Shown: positions 29,407 through 38,463 of the stretch, piece after piece
Layout of the letters: the number at the start of each line of letters is the position of its first letter
Numbering within the stretch: the stretch's first letter is position 1
Assembly (NCBI GenBank): GCA_028715885.1
Contig: JAQUQX010000005.1
Coordinates: forward strand, 12,226-66,660
Source: Candidatus Methanoperedens sp.
GTDB taxonomy: Archaea; Halobacteriota; Methanosarcinia; Methanosarcinales; Methanoperedenaceae
Length of the DNA: 54,435 nucleotides
Direction of reading: 5' to 3'
Notes under the pieces: model-generated
Databases searched by the model: none
Told to the model about the DNA's origin: nothing
What the model saw: only the letters and a program-made list of their open reading frames with translations
Translations under genes and position numbers: made by a program

Positions 29407-29544
29407 CTATATTCCATTAAATATTTTTATCCCGATTGTTAAGAGAGTCATTATTGTTCCGGCTATTATTACACCGGCAAATATTGCAAGAAGTGCATTC
29501 TTGAATTTGAAACCAAAAACACAGAATACGCAAAAATTAATATG
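29407..29544 (-). pseudogene. C-terminal remnant of a COG2426-like membrane protein
   Basis: A frame open from a stop at about 29545 to the stop at 29407 encodes [20 protein letters not shown] followed by [13 protein letters not shown]. This resembles the last helix of small-multidrug-export (COG2426-like) membrane proteins. No start codon and no N-terminal part exist upstream, where the DedA gene begins on the other strand. It is probably the residue of a deleted gene. Confidence 0.45.
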
Positions 29545-29583
29545 TTACCCATACATCTTACTAATTCGTGTCTCTGGCGTATT

Positions 29584-30222
29584 ATGGAAATGCTTACTAA
29601 TTTCATTCAAATTTTACTTCATCTTGACGATAATCTGAAACTTGTTATCCAAAATTACGGAGCCTGGACATATCTTATCCTTTTCTTAATAATTTTTTGT
29701 GAAACAGGTCTTGTGGTGACGCCGTTTTTTCCTGGTGATTCGCTTCTTTTTGTCGTGGGCGCATTTGCTGCCGCCGGTACTCTTGAGGTCTGGTGGTTAT
29801 TAGGACTTCTGGGTATCGCTGCTGTGGCAGGAGACTCAGTGAATTACTGGATCGGGAAGTATCTTGGAATAAGATTCAACAATAAAAGTATTTTTTTTGT
29901 GAAAAGGGAATACATGGAACGAACGCACAGGTTCTATGAAAAATATGGGGGAAAAACCATAATCATAGCCAGATTTGTTCCAATAATCCGGACATACGCT
30001 CCTTTTTTAGCAGGTGTTGGAAGAATGAGCTACTGGGGTTTTGCTACTTATAACATCATGGGGGGGATTGCCTGGGTCTCTACATTTATTCTGGGGGGGT
30101 ATTTTTTTGGTAATATCCCATTTGTCAAAGAGAACTTTACCATGTTTATCTTCGCCATTATCATTATCTCGTTACTGCCACCAGTGATCGAATACCTGAA
30201 ACATCGCAGCCAGCCTTCATAA
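29584..30222 (+). CDS. DedA-family membrane protein
   Basis: A membrane protein of the DedA/VTT (SNARE-associated) family, 212 residues from the ATG at 29584. Family signatures: [35 protein letters not shown], then [30 protein letters not shown], including the conserved Arg residues. DedA proteins are proposed lipid or undecaprenyl-phosphate-type flippases with a proton-coupled mechanism; the archaeal substrate is unknown. An in-frame ATG at 29542 is possible, but it lies in the remnant gene and gives an atypical N-terminus. Confidence 0.9.
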   Translation: MEMLTNFIQILLHLDDNLKLVIQNYGAWTYLILFLIIFCETGLVVTPFFPGDSLLFVVGAFAAAGTLEVWWLLGLLGIAAVAGDSVNYWIGKYLGIRFNNKSIFFVKREYMERTHRFYEKYGGKTIIIARFVPIIRTYAPFLAGVGRMSYWGFATYNIMGGIAWVSTFILGGYFFGNIPFVKENFTMFIFAIIIISLLPPVIEYLKHRSQPS

Positions 30223-30261
30223 CCTTAAAATTTAGAAAAGAAAGGAGGAAGGCTTCAGGCG

Positions 30262-31227
30262 TCATTTCTTATTCGCACCGCAGAGTATAAAATGGGCAAT
30301 CAGAGCCTCAAGCTGAATCCGCTCATTTGCCCCCTCCGCCATCCTGAAATCGATTTCTCCTATGCGGTCAATAAGATCAACTTTCAGCCTGTCAGGAATG
30401 GTCATGTCCAGCATGGCACGGTATATCTGCCCTATAATATCCTCGCCTGAAAGCCCCTGCTCTATCAAAAGATTGTCCAGTTTCGCCCGTGCTTTCATGA
30501 AATTGCCATCAAGTGCGAGTTTAACCAGTTCCACAACTTCTTCGGGTTTTGCAGTGGCTGTTGTCTTGTAGATTGCATCCATGTTAACGGTCTTATCAAG
30601 CATAGCCGCCGCCTGGAGGGCATTGATGGCGCGCCTCATATCGCCTGTAGCAACGTATTTTACAGCCTCCATCCCGTCATCAGTAAGGTTTACACCTTCA
30701 ACTTTTGCGATGTGCTTTATTCTTTCTTCCACTGCCGCTGTAGAGATTGGTTTGAACCTGTAAACCGCGCACCGTGACTGGATAGGTTCGATTATTTTTG
30801 AAGAATAATTGCATGAGAGGATAAAACGGCATGTTGCTGTGTATTTTTCCATCGTCCTCCGAAGCGCAGATTGGGCATCCGATGTAAGAGCGTCGGCTTC
30901 GTCAAGGAATATTATCTTGAACTCCGCCTCTCCAAGCGGGGATGTCCTGGCAAAGTTCTTAATCTTGTTCCTGACAACGTCGATTCCACGCTCGTCGCTG
31001 GCATTCAACTCCGTGAAATTATTAGTCCACGTTTCACCGAAAAGCTCGCGGGCTATGCATATTGCTGAGGCGGTTTTCCCCACGCCCGGAGGTCCTGAGA
31101 AAAGAAGGTGCGGCAGGTTTCTTGAATGAACATAGGATTTGAGGCGCTTTATGACCTCGACCTGCCCCACAACATCATCGAGTTTTTTGGGGCGGTATTT
31201 CTCTATCCAGATTTCTTCTTTGAGCAT
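30262..31227 (-). CDS. rfcS: Replication factor C small subunit
   Basis: A 321-residue AAA+ clamp-loader subunit that, with RfcL, loads PCNA onto primed DNA. Motifs: WIEKYRPKKLDDVVGQ at the N-terminus, Walker A GPPGVGKTAS, Walker B IIFLDEADALT, sensor 1 FILSCNYSSK and the arginine-finger SRC motif IQSRCAVYRF, then GDMRRAINALQAAA. No intein interrupts it, unlike some archaeal homologues. Monocistronic by position. Confidence 0.97.
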   Translation of the reverse strand: MLKEEIWIEKYRPKKLDDVVGQVEVIKRLKSYVHSRNLPHLLFSGPPGVGKTASAICIARELFGETWTNNFTELNASDERGIDVVRNKIKNFARTSPLGEAEFKIIFLDEADALTSDAQSALRRTMEKYTATCRFILSCNYSSKIIEPIQSRCAVYRFKPISTAAVEERIKHIAKVEGVNLTDDGMEAVKYVATGDMRRAINALQAAAMLDKTVNMDAIYKTTATAKPEEVVELVKLALDGNFMKARAKLDNLLIEQGLSGEDIIGQIYRAMLDMTIPDRLKVDLIDRIGEIDFRMAEGANERIQLEALIAHFILCGANKK

Positions 31228-31354
31228 GCAAGACTTATTAAGAAGCAGGTATTATTTAAGTTTCCTCCCAATAGAAGAGATGGATATAATATGTATTGCA
31301 TATATAAACAAAATGTGTAAAAGAAATCAAACAACTTAAATTTTATCCTTAAAA

Positions 31355-32047
31355 ATGAATACTAAAGAACTCCTATCAACTGCGATTAGACAAGTAATCG
31401 AAAGTAATAATTTTACAGTAGAAGAGTTAAAATCATGGTTTGATGATGAATTAGAATACCTTGTTAAATATGGAAAAATTTCTTATAAAGACGATAGGTA
31501 TTTAGGTGGAATTGCATTAGAAATTAGAATTAGAAATATTTTTGAAAGTTTGGGCTTTTCTGTAACCAAAGGAAAAGAAGGACTTTATGATGCTATTATT
31601 TATCCCCAAAAAAATTTAGAACCAACAAAGCCAATTGTGCTTGAAATTAAATCCGGAAAAGATATTTCACCAACAAGGTCGGATTTAAGACAGTTAGATG
31701 ATTGGGTTTTTGAACTATCAGGCGAAGAAAAAGCTAGAAAGTATGGTTTAGGTGGAGAAATAGATGCTATCGCATTAGCCACAGATGGTTTAATATTACC
31801 AAAATATGATCATCCAAGCCCTCACAAAGGGGTTATGATATACAATAATACTGCAGGCGTACATTTTACCTCAAAAGTTGATAACTGGCTAGGAAAGAAT
31901 GAAGAAGATTTTTCTATTAAAAGAAATTTCTGTGTTATGACTTTTAAGACTCTGTTGAGTTGGTATAATGAAATTCATAAAGGGAACAAAAAAGTAGCAA
32001 CCTTTTGGGAAAAAATACATTCAACACAGGGAAAATTAGATAATTAA
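31355..32047 (+). CDS. Orphan restriction-like (PD-(D/E)XK) nuclease
   Basis: A 230-residue AT-rich gene. The PD-(D/E)XK nuclease pattern is visible: Glu56 in ALEIRIRNIFESLGF, Asp79 in GLYDAII, and Glu97-x-Lys99 in IVLEIKSGKD. The spacing between Asp79 and the ExK strand (18 residues) fits. The first 50 residues are helical. No methyltransferase is next to it, so it may be a defence nuclease, repair nuclease or degraded restriction unit. Assignment is by motif only. Upstream AT-rich DNA (31228-31354) contains TATA-like atatataaac at 31299-31308. Confidence 0.6.
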   Translation: MNTKELLSTAIRQVIESNNFTVEELKSWFDDELEYLVKYGKISYKDDRYLGGIALEIRIRNIFESLGFSVTKGKEGLYDAIIYPQKNLEPTKPIVLEIKSGKDISPTRSDLRQLDDWVFELSGEEKARKYGLGGEIDAIALATDGLILPKYDHPSPHKGVMIYNNTAGVHFTSKVDNWLGKNEEDFSIKRNFCVMTFKTLLSWYNEIHKGNKKVATFWEKIHSTQGKLDN

Positions 32048-32087
32048 TATTGAAAAATTGTTGTGATGCTCTTCATATAAGATAGAT

Positions 32088-33026
32088 ATGTCTGAAAAAA
32101 GACCTCTTGGAAAAATAAATACAAAAAACCACGCTCATTATCGCCTCACTAAAAAAATCAACTTCTTCATCACCTCCACTCTTTTCCCTTCGCTCTCGAT
32201 TACAGGAAGCTCCTGCTCCCTCATGTGCAAGCACTGTGAAGGAAAATTGCTTGAAGCCCTCATTCCCGCAACAACCTGCGATGAGCTTGAAAAGAAGGCG
32301 CTGTCGCTTTACAAACATGGAGCAAAAGGCATACTAATTACAGGCGGCTGCGATAAGCGCGGGCGCGTGCAAATAAACAGTTTAATTCCTGCAATAAAAA
32401 AGCTCAAGGAAACAACCGGGCTAATCATAATCGCGCATACTGGTTTTATCTCAAGCGACGAGGCTGCCCTGCTGAAAGATTCCGGGCTTGACGGCATTGG
32501 TTTTGACGTAATCGGGGATATGACCACAGCCAGGGAAGTTTACGGGCTTGAGGTTTCGGAAAAAGAATACACGGACAGCCTTCTTGCCATTAAGAATTCG
32601 GGGTTAATGATATTCCCTCATGTGTGTGTGGGTATTCATTTCGGTAAATTGGGCGGCGAATTTCACGCCCTTGAAATGATACGCGCGATTAACCCTCTTA
32701 CTATAATAATAACAGGACTGATGCCTGTTGCGGGGACGCCCATGGCGCACATCAAGCCAGTTCCCTGCGATTTTGAAAATGTCATAAAGAAAGCGGTAAC
32801 AATGTTCCCGAATGCCTCTATTGTGCTGGGATGCGCCCATTCAACCGGGAAAGACCGGGATGAAATAGAAAAAATCGCGCTCAGAAGCGGAGTAAGCGGA
32901 ATTGCGGCGCCGACTATGCGAACGATTGGTTTTGCAAAAGAAAACGGATATGAGATAAATTATTATGGCGCTTGCTGCGGGCTTGTTCCTGGTGAGAAAA
33001 CGAGGATTGAAACTGTTCCTCTATAA
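32088..33026 (+). CDS. Radical SAM protein, biotin-synthase-like (COG1856 type)
   Basis: A 312-residue radical SAM protein with the cluster motif CSLMCKHCEG near residue 43 and LITGGCDKRGRV, DGIGFDVIGD and CVGIHFGKLGGE downstream. The C-terminal conserved cysteines are in VLGCAHSTGKDRDE and YGACCGLVPG. It belongs to the archaeal group described as uncharacterised homologues of biotin synthase. Related archaeal radical SAM proteins have been linked to lipoate synthesis, but I cannot tell from sequence whether this is one of them. The first ATG at 32088 is used. Confidence 0.8.
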   Translation: MSEKRPLGKINTKNHAHYRLTKKINFFITSTLFPSLSITGSSCSLMCKHCEGKLLEALIPATTCDELEKKALSLYKHGAKGILITGGCDKRGRVQINSLIPAIKKLKETTGLIIIAHTGFISSDEAALLKDSGLDGIGFDVIGDMTTAREVYGLEVSEKEYTDSLLAIKNSGLMIFPHVCVGIHFGKLGGEFHALEMIRAINPLTIIITGLMPVAGTPMAHIKPVPCDFENVIKKAVTMFPNASIVLGCAHSTGKDRDEIEKIALRSGVSGIAAPTMRTIGFAKENGYEINYYGACCGLVPGEKTRIETVPL

Positions 33027-33028
33027 TT

Positions 33029-33436
33029 TCACTCCTCTCTCGCCGCTTCCCTTACGATGTCGCTCGCGCTCAGTATCCCGATAGGTCTCTGCGATGCTCC
33101 AACGCCGCGCTCTGAGAAAATAAGCAGCCTGTGAATGTGCTTTTCTCTCATTATCTTTGCTGCCTCGCCAAGGGTTGATGTGGGTTTGACGGTTTCCATG
33201 TGTGAAGTCATTATAGATTCAGCCGGCAGGTTCTCCCAGTCATCTTTACCTATCACTTTCAGTATGTCCATGTCCGAGATGACACCCATGGCTCCGCCTT
33301 CATGGCTGATTACAGCCACCGCGGAAAGCCCCTGCTTGCTCAGCATGGTAACAATCTGTTTGACCGTAGCGTCCATCGGCACTGTCACTACGCCCCTTGT
33401 CATTACGTCCCTTAACGGTTTATTTTCAAGTCTCAA
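33029..33436 (-). CDS. Tandem CBS-domain protein
   Basis: A 135-residue protein made of one CBS pair. The first domain starts PLRDVMTRGVVTVPMDATVKQ and contains GAMGVISDMDIL; the second has AESIMTSHMETVKPTSTLGEAA and RPIGILSASDIV. Such Bateman modules bind adenine nucleotides or SAM and act as regulators. No catalytic domain is attached. It is convergent with the radical SAM gene, whose stop lies 2 nt away. Confidence 0.9.
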   Translation of the reverse strand: MRLENKPLRDVMTRGVVTVPMDATVKQIVTMLSKQGLSAVAVISHEGGAMGVISDMDILKVIGKDDWENLPAESIMTSHMETVKPTSTLGEAAKIMREKHIHRLLIFSERGVGASQRPIGILSASDIVREAAREE

Positions 33437-33758
33437 ATAGTATCCCTCATTCTAATAATACTATTATACCTTTTTGTTATATAATTAATCGCTAATGATT
33501 AATAATAATTATTGCCTGTATAAATAAGTTAATTGCAAGTGCCACTATTGCCATAAATAATGCAACCGTATGGTCTCTATGACTATAATTGCTTCTTATA
33601 AATAATATGGATATTTTTAGTTTAATGGTATAACATTATTTGATTCGCCTAAGGTTATAACTGATTACTAATAAATAATATTAGAGTGCAAACACCTATA
33701 TCGTAAATCATTATTTTCCCGATGGGGATTGGATTTCGTAACTAGGAGGATTCAAACA
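33437..33758. promoter_or_regulatory. AT-rich regulatory region upstream of the Cys/His-rich gene
   Basis: This stretch of about 320 bases contains no gene. It is very AT-rich with TATA-like ttataaataata around 33597-33608 and ends in a strong Shine-Dalgarno sequence (AGGAGG, 33744-33749) 9 nt before the ATG at 33759. Such a strong ribosome-binding site is unusual among the largely leaderless or weak starts in this window. Confidence 0.5.
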
Positions 33759-34604
33759 ATGACCAGACTTGAAGCTTGGGCAACCAAAATTAGTGATGTT
33801 GCAGACCATACATATGTGTACTGTCCACAAAACGGACAATATTTCAATTGCTGGGGAGGGCATGACGGGCCTGACCAAAGGATGATATGTGCAGGAGAAG
33901 GGATATACGAGGTCGCCAATTGTTACAGGAAACCCGCTTTCGGTCACGATGATACTGCGGGAATCGGCGCATACGGTGTCAATGGCGTTTGCCATCAAAC
34001 TGCCAATTTATTCATGTACTCCTCCCGCCAGGTTCTTGACCTGCGTGTAAGGGGATACATATTTTCCGTCGCAGCATATGGCATATATGGTACTGCATTC
34101 CCATTTGGAAAAATTACAGAAGGCATTTTCTTTGGGTCATGGCTTCTGGCTGTCTATAATCCATGTTACCAGAGGTACAAGGACAGCAATATTGCAAAGT
34201 CGGCAACGCCGAAGATGAACCTTGGTGAGGGGAGTGAGCTATTCAAAAAGATCCAAAAATGCCATAATGTGATGTTGACTGGAATGCCTCCCGAACACCC
34301 TCACGATGTAACAGTTCAGGAGTTTGCGACATTGGTCCGGCACATAGCTCCGGGAATTGATATCGGTATTTTCGATGATCTTCAAAGGGATCTGCTGAAA
34401 GAACGGGACGCACTTCTGAAAACCGGTATTCAGGGAAAACAGCTTGCTGATAAGATGAACGACCTGGTAAAAGAGTTCCAGAAAGGTTTATCTGATCGGG
34501 TCGGACCCGGTTTGTACCAGAAGTTGACGGGTCTGGAAGCTGGTGAAACCATCAACATAATTGACCCGGAAATCGCAGCGTCTGTTGCGAAAAACACTTC
34601 CTAA
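33759..34604 (+). CDS. Unrecognised Cys/His-rich protein
   Basis: A 281-residue protein I cannot name. The N-terminal half has possible catalytic or metal residues in conserved-looking contexts: HTYVYCP (His17, Cys22), FNCWGGHDG (Cys31, His35), MICAGEG (Cys44), NCYRKPAFGHDD (Cys55, His63) and GVNGVCHQTAN (Cys78, His79), then RVRGYIFSVAAYGIYG. The C-terminal third is a charged helical segment (about 205-255). No signal peptide is seen. The start at 33759 is chosen because of the perfect AGGAGG before it; the longer frame from TTG 33729 has none. A cysteine-peptidase-like fold is possible but only a guess. Confidence 0.7.
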   Translation: MTRLEAWATKISDVADHTYVYCPQNGQYFNCWGGHDGPDQRMICAGEGIYEVANCYRKPAFGHDDTAGIGAYGVNGVCHQTANLFMYSSRQVLDLRVRGYIFSVAAYGIYGTAFPFGKITEGIFFGSWLLAVYNPCYQRYKDSNIAKSATPKMNLGEGSELFKKIQKCHNVMLTGMPPEHPHDVTVQEFATLVRHIAPGIDIGIFDDLQRDLLKERDALLKTGIQGKQLADKMNDLVKEFQKGLSDRVGPGLYQKLTGLEAGETINIIDPEIAASVAKNTS

Positions 34605-34659
34605 AAAGCATGTGGTTAGATAATGTCAAAAATCTCAACCTGATAGTAAATGAGACGTT

Positions 34660-35964
34660 TCATGGTTTTTGAACTTTTTTGATTTTATCAAACTCATCCA
34701 GAAGTTCCTTCGCCCTGTCTGCCCTTACCTTCCTTTCCCTGACCATTATCTCTGCTATCTTATCCACCAGCTCTCCTGTCGCGCCCGCCTGTATCGCAAC
34801 ATTCCTTGAGTGAAGCCCCATGTGCCCCCTCTGTATGCCCTCTGTTGCAAGCGCACGAAGCGCCGCGAAATTCTGCGCAAGTCCCAGCGCTGCAAATACC
34901 TCTCCCAACTCTGTCGCTGTTTTAACACCCAGGATTTTAACAGCCGCACGTGCGATGGGGTTTGTTTTCGTGGCGCCGCCCAAAAGACCCACAGCCATGG
35001 GCATCTCTATTGTAGCAACGAGGTCGCCATTCGCATTTTTCTCGTATATTGATAAGGGGCGGTATGTCCCGCTTCGAGCCGCATAGACGTGCGCTCCCGC
35101 TTCGATGGCTCTTGTGTCGTTGCCAGTAGCAAGCACCGCCGCTGACACGCCGTTCATTATGCCTTTGTTATGCGTTGCAGCGCGGTACGGGTCTCCTGCT
35201 GCAAAGTGGTAAGCTGCCAGGATGCCGTCCACTGCCTCTTCGCCTCCGATGGCTTCTTTTTTGAACACTGCCCTGGCTCTCATGATGCGCTTATCCGCAA
35301 AATTCGAGATTATTCTCAGGTACACCCTGCCGCCTGTCAATTCTTCGATATAGGGCGCCACGGTTTCAGCCATGGTATTCACAGCATTTGCTCCCATGGC
35401 ATCCCTGCAGTCAACGATAAGATGGGTGATGACCATTTTCCCGCCCGGGGTGTCGATAACTCTTGCCTCCACATCCTTTGCGCCTCCGCCGAACTTGACA
35501 AGTATCGGGTCAACTTCGTTTGCGCGCCTGAGTATTTCATCTCTTTTCTCAAGGATGTTCATCTTTGCGCCGTTGGGGTCTGCGATTCCCACAGCCTGTA
35601 TCTGCCCTATCATAACAGGACCCGTGCTGCTTGTTGTGAAACCGCCGCCTTCGCGCACCATCTTTGCGGCATTGCTGGCTGCGGCTATGACCGAGGGCTC
35701 TTCGATTGCCATGGGGATGAGATAATCCCTGCCGTTAATCAGGAAATTGACCGCCACGCCCATGGGCACTTCCATGACTCCGATGACGTTTTCTACCATG
35801 CGGTCTGCCGCGTCAAGCGAGAGCGCGCCCGTGGCGCTGATGCATGAAGCCTCTTCTTCCGTGAGACCTGAGAATTCGGATACTGCTTTGAGCCTGTCTT
35901 TTGGGCTCAGTTTATAGAAACCTGAGAGCTTTGATGTTCTTGCCATGAATTTTTCCACCTGCAA
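34660..35964 (-). CDS. HMG-CoA reductase, class II type
   Basis: A 434-residue reductase that makes mevalonate for isoprenoid lipids. The substrate-loop segment [34 protein letters not shown] and [15 protein letters not shown] are characteristic, and the C-terminal [17 protein letters not shown] with [11 protein letters not shown] contains the catalytic His. The size and these motifs match class II (Pseudomonas/Archaeoglobus-type) enzymes rather than the class I enzymes usual in archaea, suggesting transfer from bacteria in this lineage's past. A second ATG 18 nt downstream (MARTSK) is an alternative start. Confidence 0.93.
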   Translation of the reverse strand: MQVEKFMARTSKLSGFYKLSPKDRLKAVSEFSGLTEEEASCISATGALSLDAADRMVENVIGVMEVPMGVAVNFLINGRDYLIPMAIEEPSVIAAASNAAKMVREGGGFTTSSTGPVMIGQIQAVGIADPNGAKMNILEKRDEILRRANEVDPILVKFGGGAKDVEARVIDTPGGKMVITHLIVDCRDAMGANAVNTMAETVAPYIEELTGGRVYLRIISNFADKRIMRARAVFKKEAIGGEEAVDGILAAYHFAAGDPYRAATHNKGIMNGVSAAVLATGNDTRAIEAGAHVYAARSGTYRPLSIYEKNANGDLVATIEMPMAVGLLGGATKTNPIARAAVKILGVKTATELGEVFAALGLAQNFAALRALATEGIQRGHMGLHSRNVAIQAGATGELVDKIAEIMVRERKVRADRAKELLDEFDKIKKVQKP

Positions 35965-36054
35965 GAGGATTTTAGAGGGCGGAAGGGTATAAATAGATTA
36001 TCGCATGATATAGCAGTAATTGTATCTATCTAATTTGATAAATAGGGAGTTTAA

Positions 36055-36306
36055 ATGAAACAGTTCCTATTACATGCATGGGAAGATATAAAAGAAATAA
36101 TTTTACATTTATTTACTTCGGCAATTGTAATAATTTGCGTCAGTTTCGTGTTTTACTTAATCGACTTCGTTGTTAAACATCTTTTTTCTGAGGAAAATTA
36201 TTCGATATTGTTGTTGGAAACAGCTTCGCAGGGTACTATTTTGGCTCTATTTTTAGTATATGTTTATAAAAGTTTAATACGAGCAATTAAAAATATAAAT
36301 AGATAA
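36055..36306 (+). CDS. Small two-helix membrane protein, partner of the PRTase-like gene
   Basis: An 83-residue protein with two predicted membrane helices (about residues 18-42 and 54-72) and a basic C-terminus. A ribosome-binding-like gggag lies 7 nt before the ATG. It ends 1 nt before the ATG of the large membrane protein that follows, so the two should be co-transcribed. No known family is recognised. Composition is much more AT-rich than the flanking housekeeping genes. Confidence 0.65.
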   Translation: MKQFLLHAWEDIKEIILHLFTSAIVIICVSFVFYLIDFVVKHLFSEENYSILLLETASQGTILALFLVYVYKSLIRAIKNINR

Positions 36307-36307
36307 T

Positions 36308-37729
36308 ATGACAGATATTAAAATAAAATTAAGAAAAAATGCATTCATAAAGACGATGGTTCTTAGAGTTGTACTTTACACAATGCTTTTGCTCTGCTCC
36401 ATTGCTGCATTATATCTATTGAATACATTTGCTAGCCAATACAATATTAAATATGTTATATATGTACTGATATTGGTTCCTTTAGCTTTTTTTTTCCAAT
36501 ATCTTATATATTCTTTTTCTATGGAGAAAAAAATTTCATTTAACAATTTTAAAGATACTTTAATGGAACTTGAATCTGCTGATAATATCAGAACAGGTGT
36601 ACTGGATCATCCTGTAAAATTCCTATTCCCGGAATTTGAGCTATTTTATAAATTGGAAGATTCAGTTAACGATAAAATAAATTTCCAGAAATTGGGTGAA
36701 ATAAATTACATAAATAAAGAGAAGGCTTTACAAATAGAAAAAGAATTCAAGAATTTTATTTCTGATAATTTGCAACAATTTCTCGAATATGATTTAGTTA
36801 TTAAGATGAAAAGAAAAGGCAAAGCGATTTTTGATGACTTAATTGAACAATTTCCGCCGCTCGAAAAATTAGTTCCATTTACAGATCCTGCTGTAATATA
36901 TAACATGCAAAAAATTAAAGATCGTAAAATATTGATTTTTGATGATTCAATTCATCATAGTAATAGCGCACGTAATATTATTGATTTAATAAAAAAGATT
37001 GGTTATGAAAAAATTCTATTTTTAACAGTTGTGGCTCAAAAAGATTCATTGGAATCATTGAAAAGAGAGTATCCTGATGTTGTATTTCTCCAATATGAAA
37101 TAAAAGACGAGGAAGAATATAAAAAATTTTATGCTGAATATATGATTGGATATTTAGATCATGTGAATAGATCACTGGAAAATGATCATGCACTGATTAA
37201 ATTAAAGATTGATACCTTAATTAAGAAGGAAGATTTCATAGATATATTTGAGGATAACAGAAATTATATTTATGAAGTTGAACGAATTGTTGAAAAAGAA
37301 AACGAGTATAAAATATCATTGGAATGTCCATGGATATATGATAAAATGAAGAATTCTATTTTCGATAATATTAAAATGGATATGGTAAAAGTTAGGTTTT
37401 TCATAAAATTAAATCAACCAACTGATACTATTGGTACAACTGATATTAATCTTTCTCCAGCCCTAATACCTCGAGAGTTTGATCAAGATTTTTGTAATAA
37501 ACGAAAAACAAAGGATTTTTGTTTATTATATAAATTAAATATACTCGGAGTCAACGAAGAAATTAATAACCTGGTTTGTATAAACTGCGTAATAAATAAT
37601 CTCACAAGCGATTTTATAAATGAATTTATGAAATACTTTGAAATGAAGTTGAGGGAGAAAAAGAGGGCAAACATCATTGAAAAAAATATATCTTTTCCAT
37701 TCCCACAAGAGCTATACAGAGGGAAATAA
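36308..37729 (+). CDS. Membrane-anchored phosphoribosyltransferase-like protein
   Basis: A 473-residue protein with two N-terminal membrane helices (about 17-40 and 48-70). The cytoplasmic part has DLVIKMKRKGKAIFDD (162-177) and a type I PRTase PRPP-loop-like motif ILIFDDSIHHSNSARNII (208-225), in which the usual DD-x(3)-TG-x-T pattern has become DDSIHHSNSA. A C-terminal region holds FCNKRKTKDFC and VCINC cysteines. Similar modified PRTase domains (PRTase-CE) are predicted in prokaryotic conflict systems. No biosynthetic genes are adjacent; neighbours are a small membrane protein and a convergent HTH gene. The defence role is an inference. Confidence 0.6.
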   Translation: MTDIKIKLRKNAFIKTMVLRVVLYTMLLLCSIAALYLLNTFASQYNIKYVIYVLILVPLAFFFQYLIYSFSMEKKISFNNFKDTLMELESADNIRTGVLDHPVKFLFPEFELFYKLEDSVNDKINFQKLGEINYINKEKALQIEKEFKNFISDNLQQFLEYDLVIKMKRKGKAIFDDLIEQFPPLEKLVPFTDPAVIYNMQKIKDRKILIFDDSIHHSNSARNIIDLIKKIGYEKILFLTVVAQKDSLESLKREYPDVVFLQYEIKDEEEYKKFYAEYMIGYLDHVNRSLENDHALIKLKIDTLIKKEDFIDIFEDNRNYIYEVERIVEKENEYKISLECPWIYDKMKNSIFDNIKMDMVKVRFFIKLNQPTDTIGTTDINLSPALIPREFDQDFCNKRKTKDFCLLYKLNILGVNEEINNLVCINCVINNLTSDFINEFMKYFEMKLREKKRANIIEKNISFPFPQELYRGK

Positions 37730-37741
37730 ATATATTAAAAA

Positions 37742-38026
37742 TTAACTTTTAAGCACTTGATTATAAATGTCTTCAAGTAAACCTTCTGCTTCTCCTGAAA
37801 CATGGTAAACTCTAGCCCATTTTTTATTTATCTTTTTGAATTCAGCAGTTAAAATACCGTCGTCGAATAGTCTATCCAATGCTTGACTGATTCTATTTCT
37901 GCTAATCCTACCATCAAGAATTTGAACCAACTTGGAAAAATATATTTCTTCTCCGTTTTTTGAGCTGTCGTGTATTTGCAAAGCTACTTCTAAATCTTTA
38001 CCAAGTATATCTCTTTTTATGGGCAT
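37742..38026 (-). CDS. Small winged-helix protein
   Basis: A 94-residue protein: IYFSKLVQILDGRISRNRISQALDRLFDDGIL forms a helix-turn-helix with following wing (AEFKKINKKWARVYHV). It probably binds DNA and may regulate the neighbouring AT-rich membrane genes, whose last stop is 12 nt away in the opposite direction. The upstream gap (38027-38299) is AT-rich and also serves the ribosomal genes. No family name is certain. Confidence 0.7.
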   Translation of the reverse strand: MPIKRDILGKDLEVALQIHDSSKNGEEIYFSKLVQILDGRISRNRISQALDRLFDDGILTAEFKKINKKWARVYHVSGEAEGLLEDIYNQVLKS

Positions 38027-38192
38027 TATATTTGGTGCCTCCTTTCATTATAGTATTATAAATAGAATATAATAATATAATGCTCTTATCCCTCTGTAAC
38101 GTCTGCCCTATATAAACTTTGTCATTCAATATAAAATATCCCCTCGTTTATAAATTTCATATCGAATCCCAAATATCACACATCAGTATGAT

Positions 38193-38213
38193 ATTTATAC
38201 TGGATGTATAAAT
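38193..38213 (+). promoter_or_regulatory. Symmetric TATA region upstream of the L39e gene
   Basis: An inverted repeat (atttatac, tggat, gtataaat) presents a TATA-like box on both strands. The plus-strand box would start the ribosomal-protein transcript with a leader of roughly 65 nt before rpl39e; the minus-strand box faces the winged-helix gene. Bidirectional use is a guess. Confidence 0.35.
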
Positions 38214-38299
38214 ACTTTTCGAAATTAGCCTCCAAAAGCTTTATCAATAGCTCAATACCTTATGGATAATCCCGTTCAAGATTATTCGGTGAGTTTTTT

Positions 38300-38452
38300 A
38301 TGACTATAAAGACCAAAGGTAAGAAGAAACGATTGGCAAAGGCGCAAAACCAGAACCAGCGCGTCCCCTCATGGGTTATTGTAAAGACAAAAAGAAATGT
38401 AATGACCCATCCCCAGAGACGCCACTGGAGACGCAGCACGCTCAAGGTTTAA
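38300..38452 (+). CDS. rpl39e: Ribosomal protein L39e
   Basis: A 50-residue, very basic large-subunit protein lining the exit tunnel. The sequence runs from [19 protein letters not shown] through [14 protein letters not shown] to [14 protein letters not shown], the full and nearly invariant L39e. It is followed 11 nt later by rpl31e and then aIF6, the standard archaeal cluster order. Confidence 0.97.
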   Translation: MTIKTKGKKKRLAKAQNQNQRVPSWVIVKTKRNVMTHPQRRHWRRSTLKV

Positions 38453-38463
38453 AGTGATTTAAT

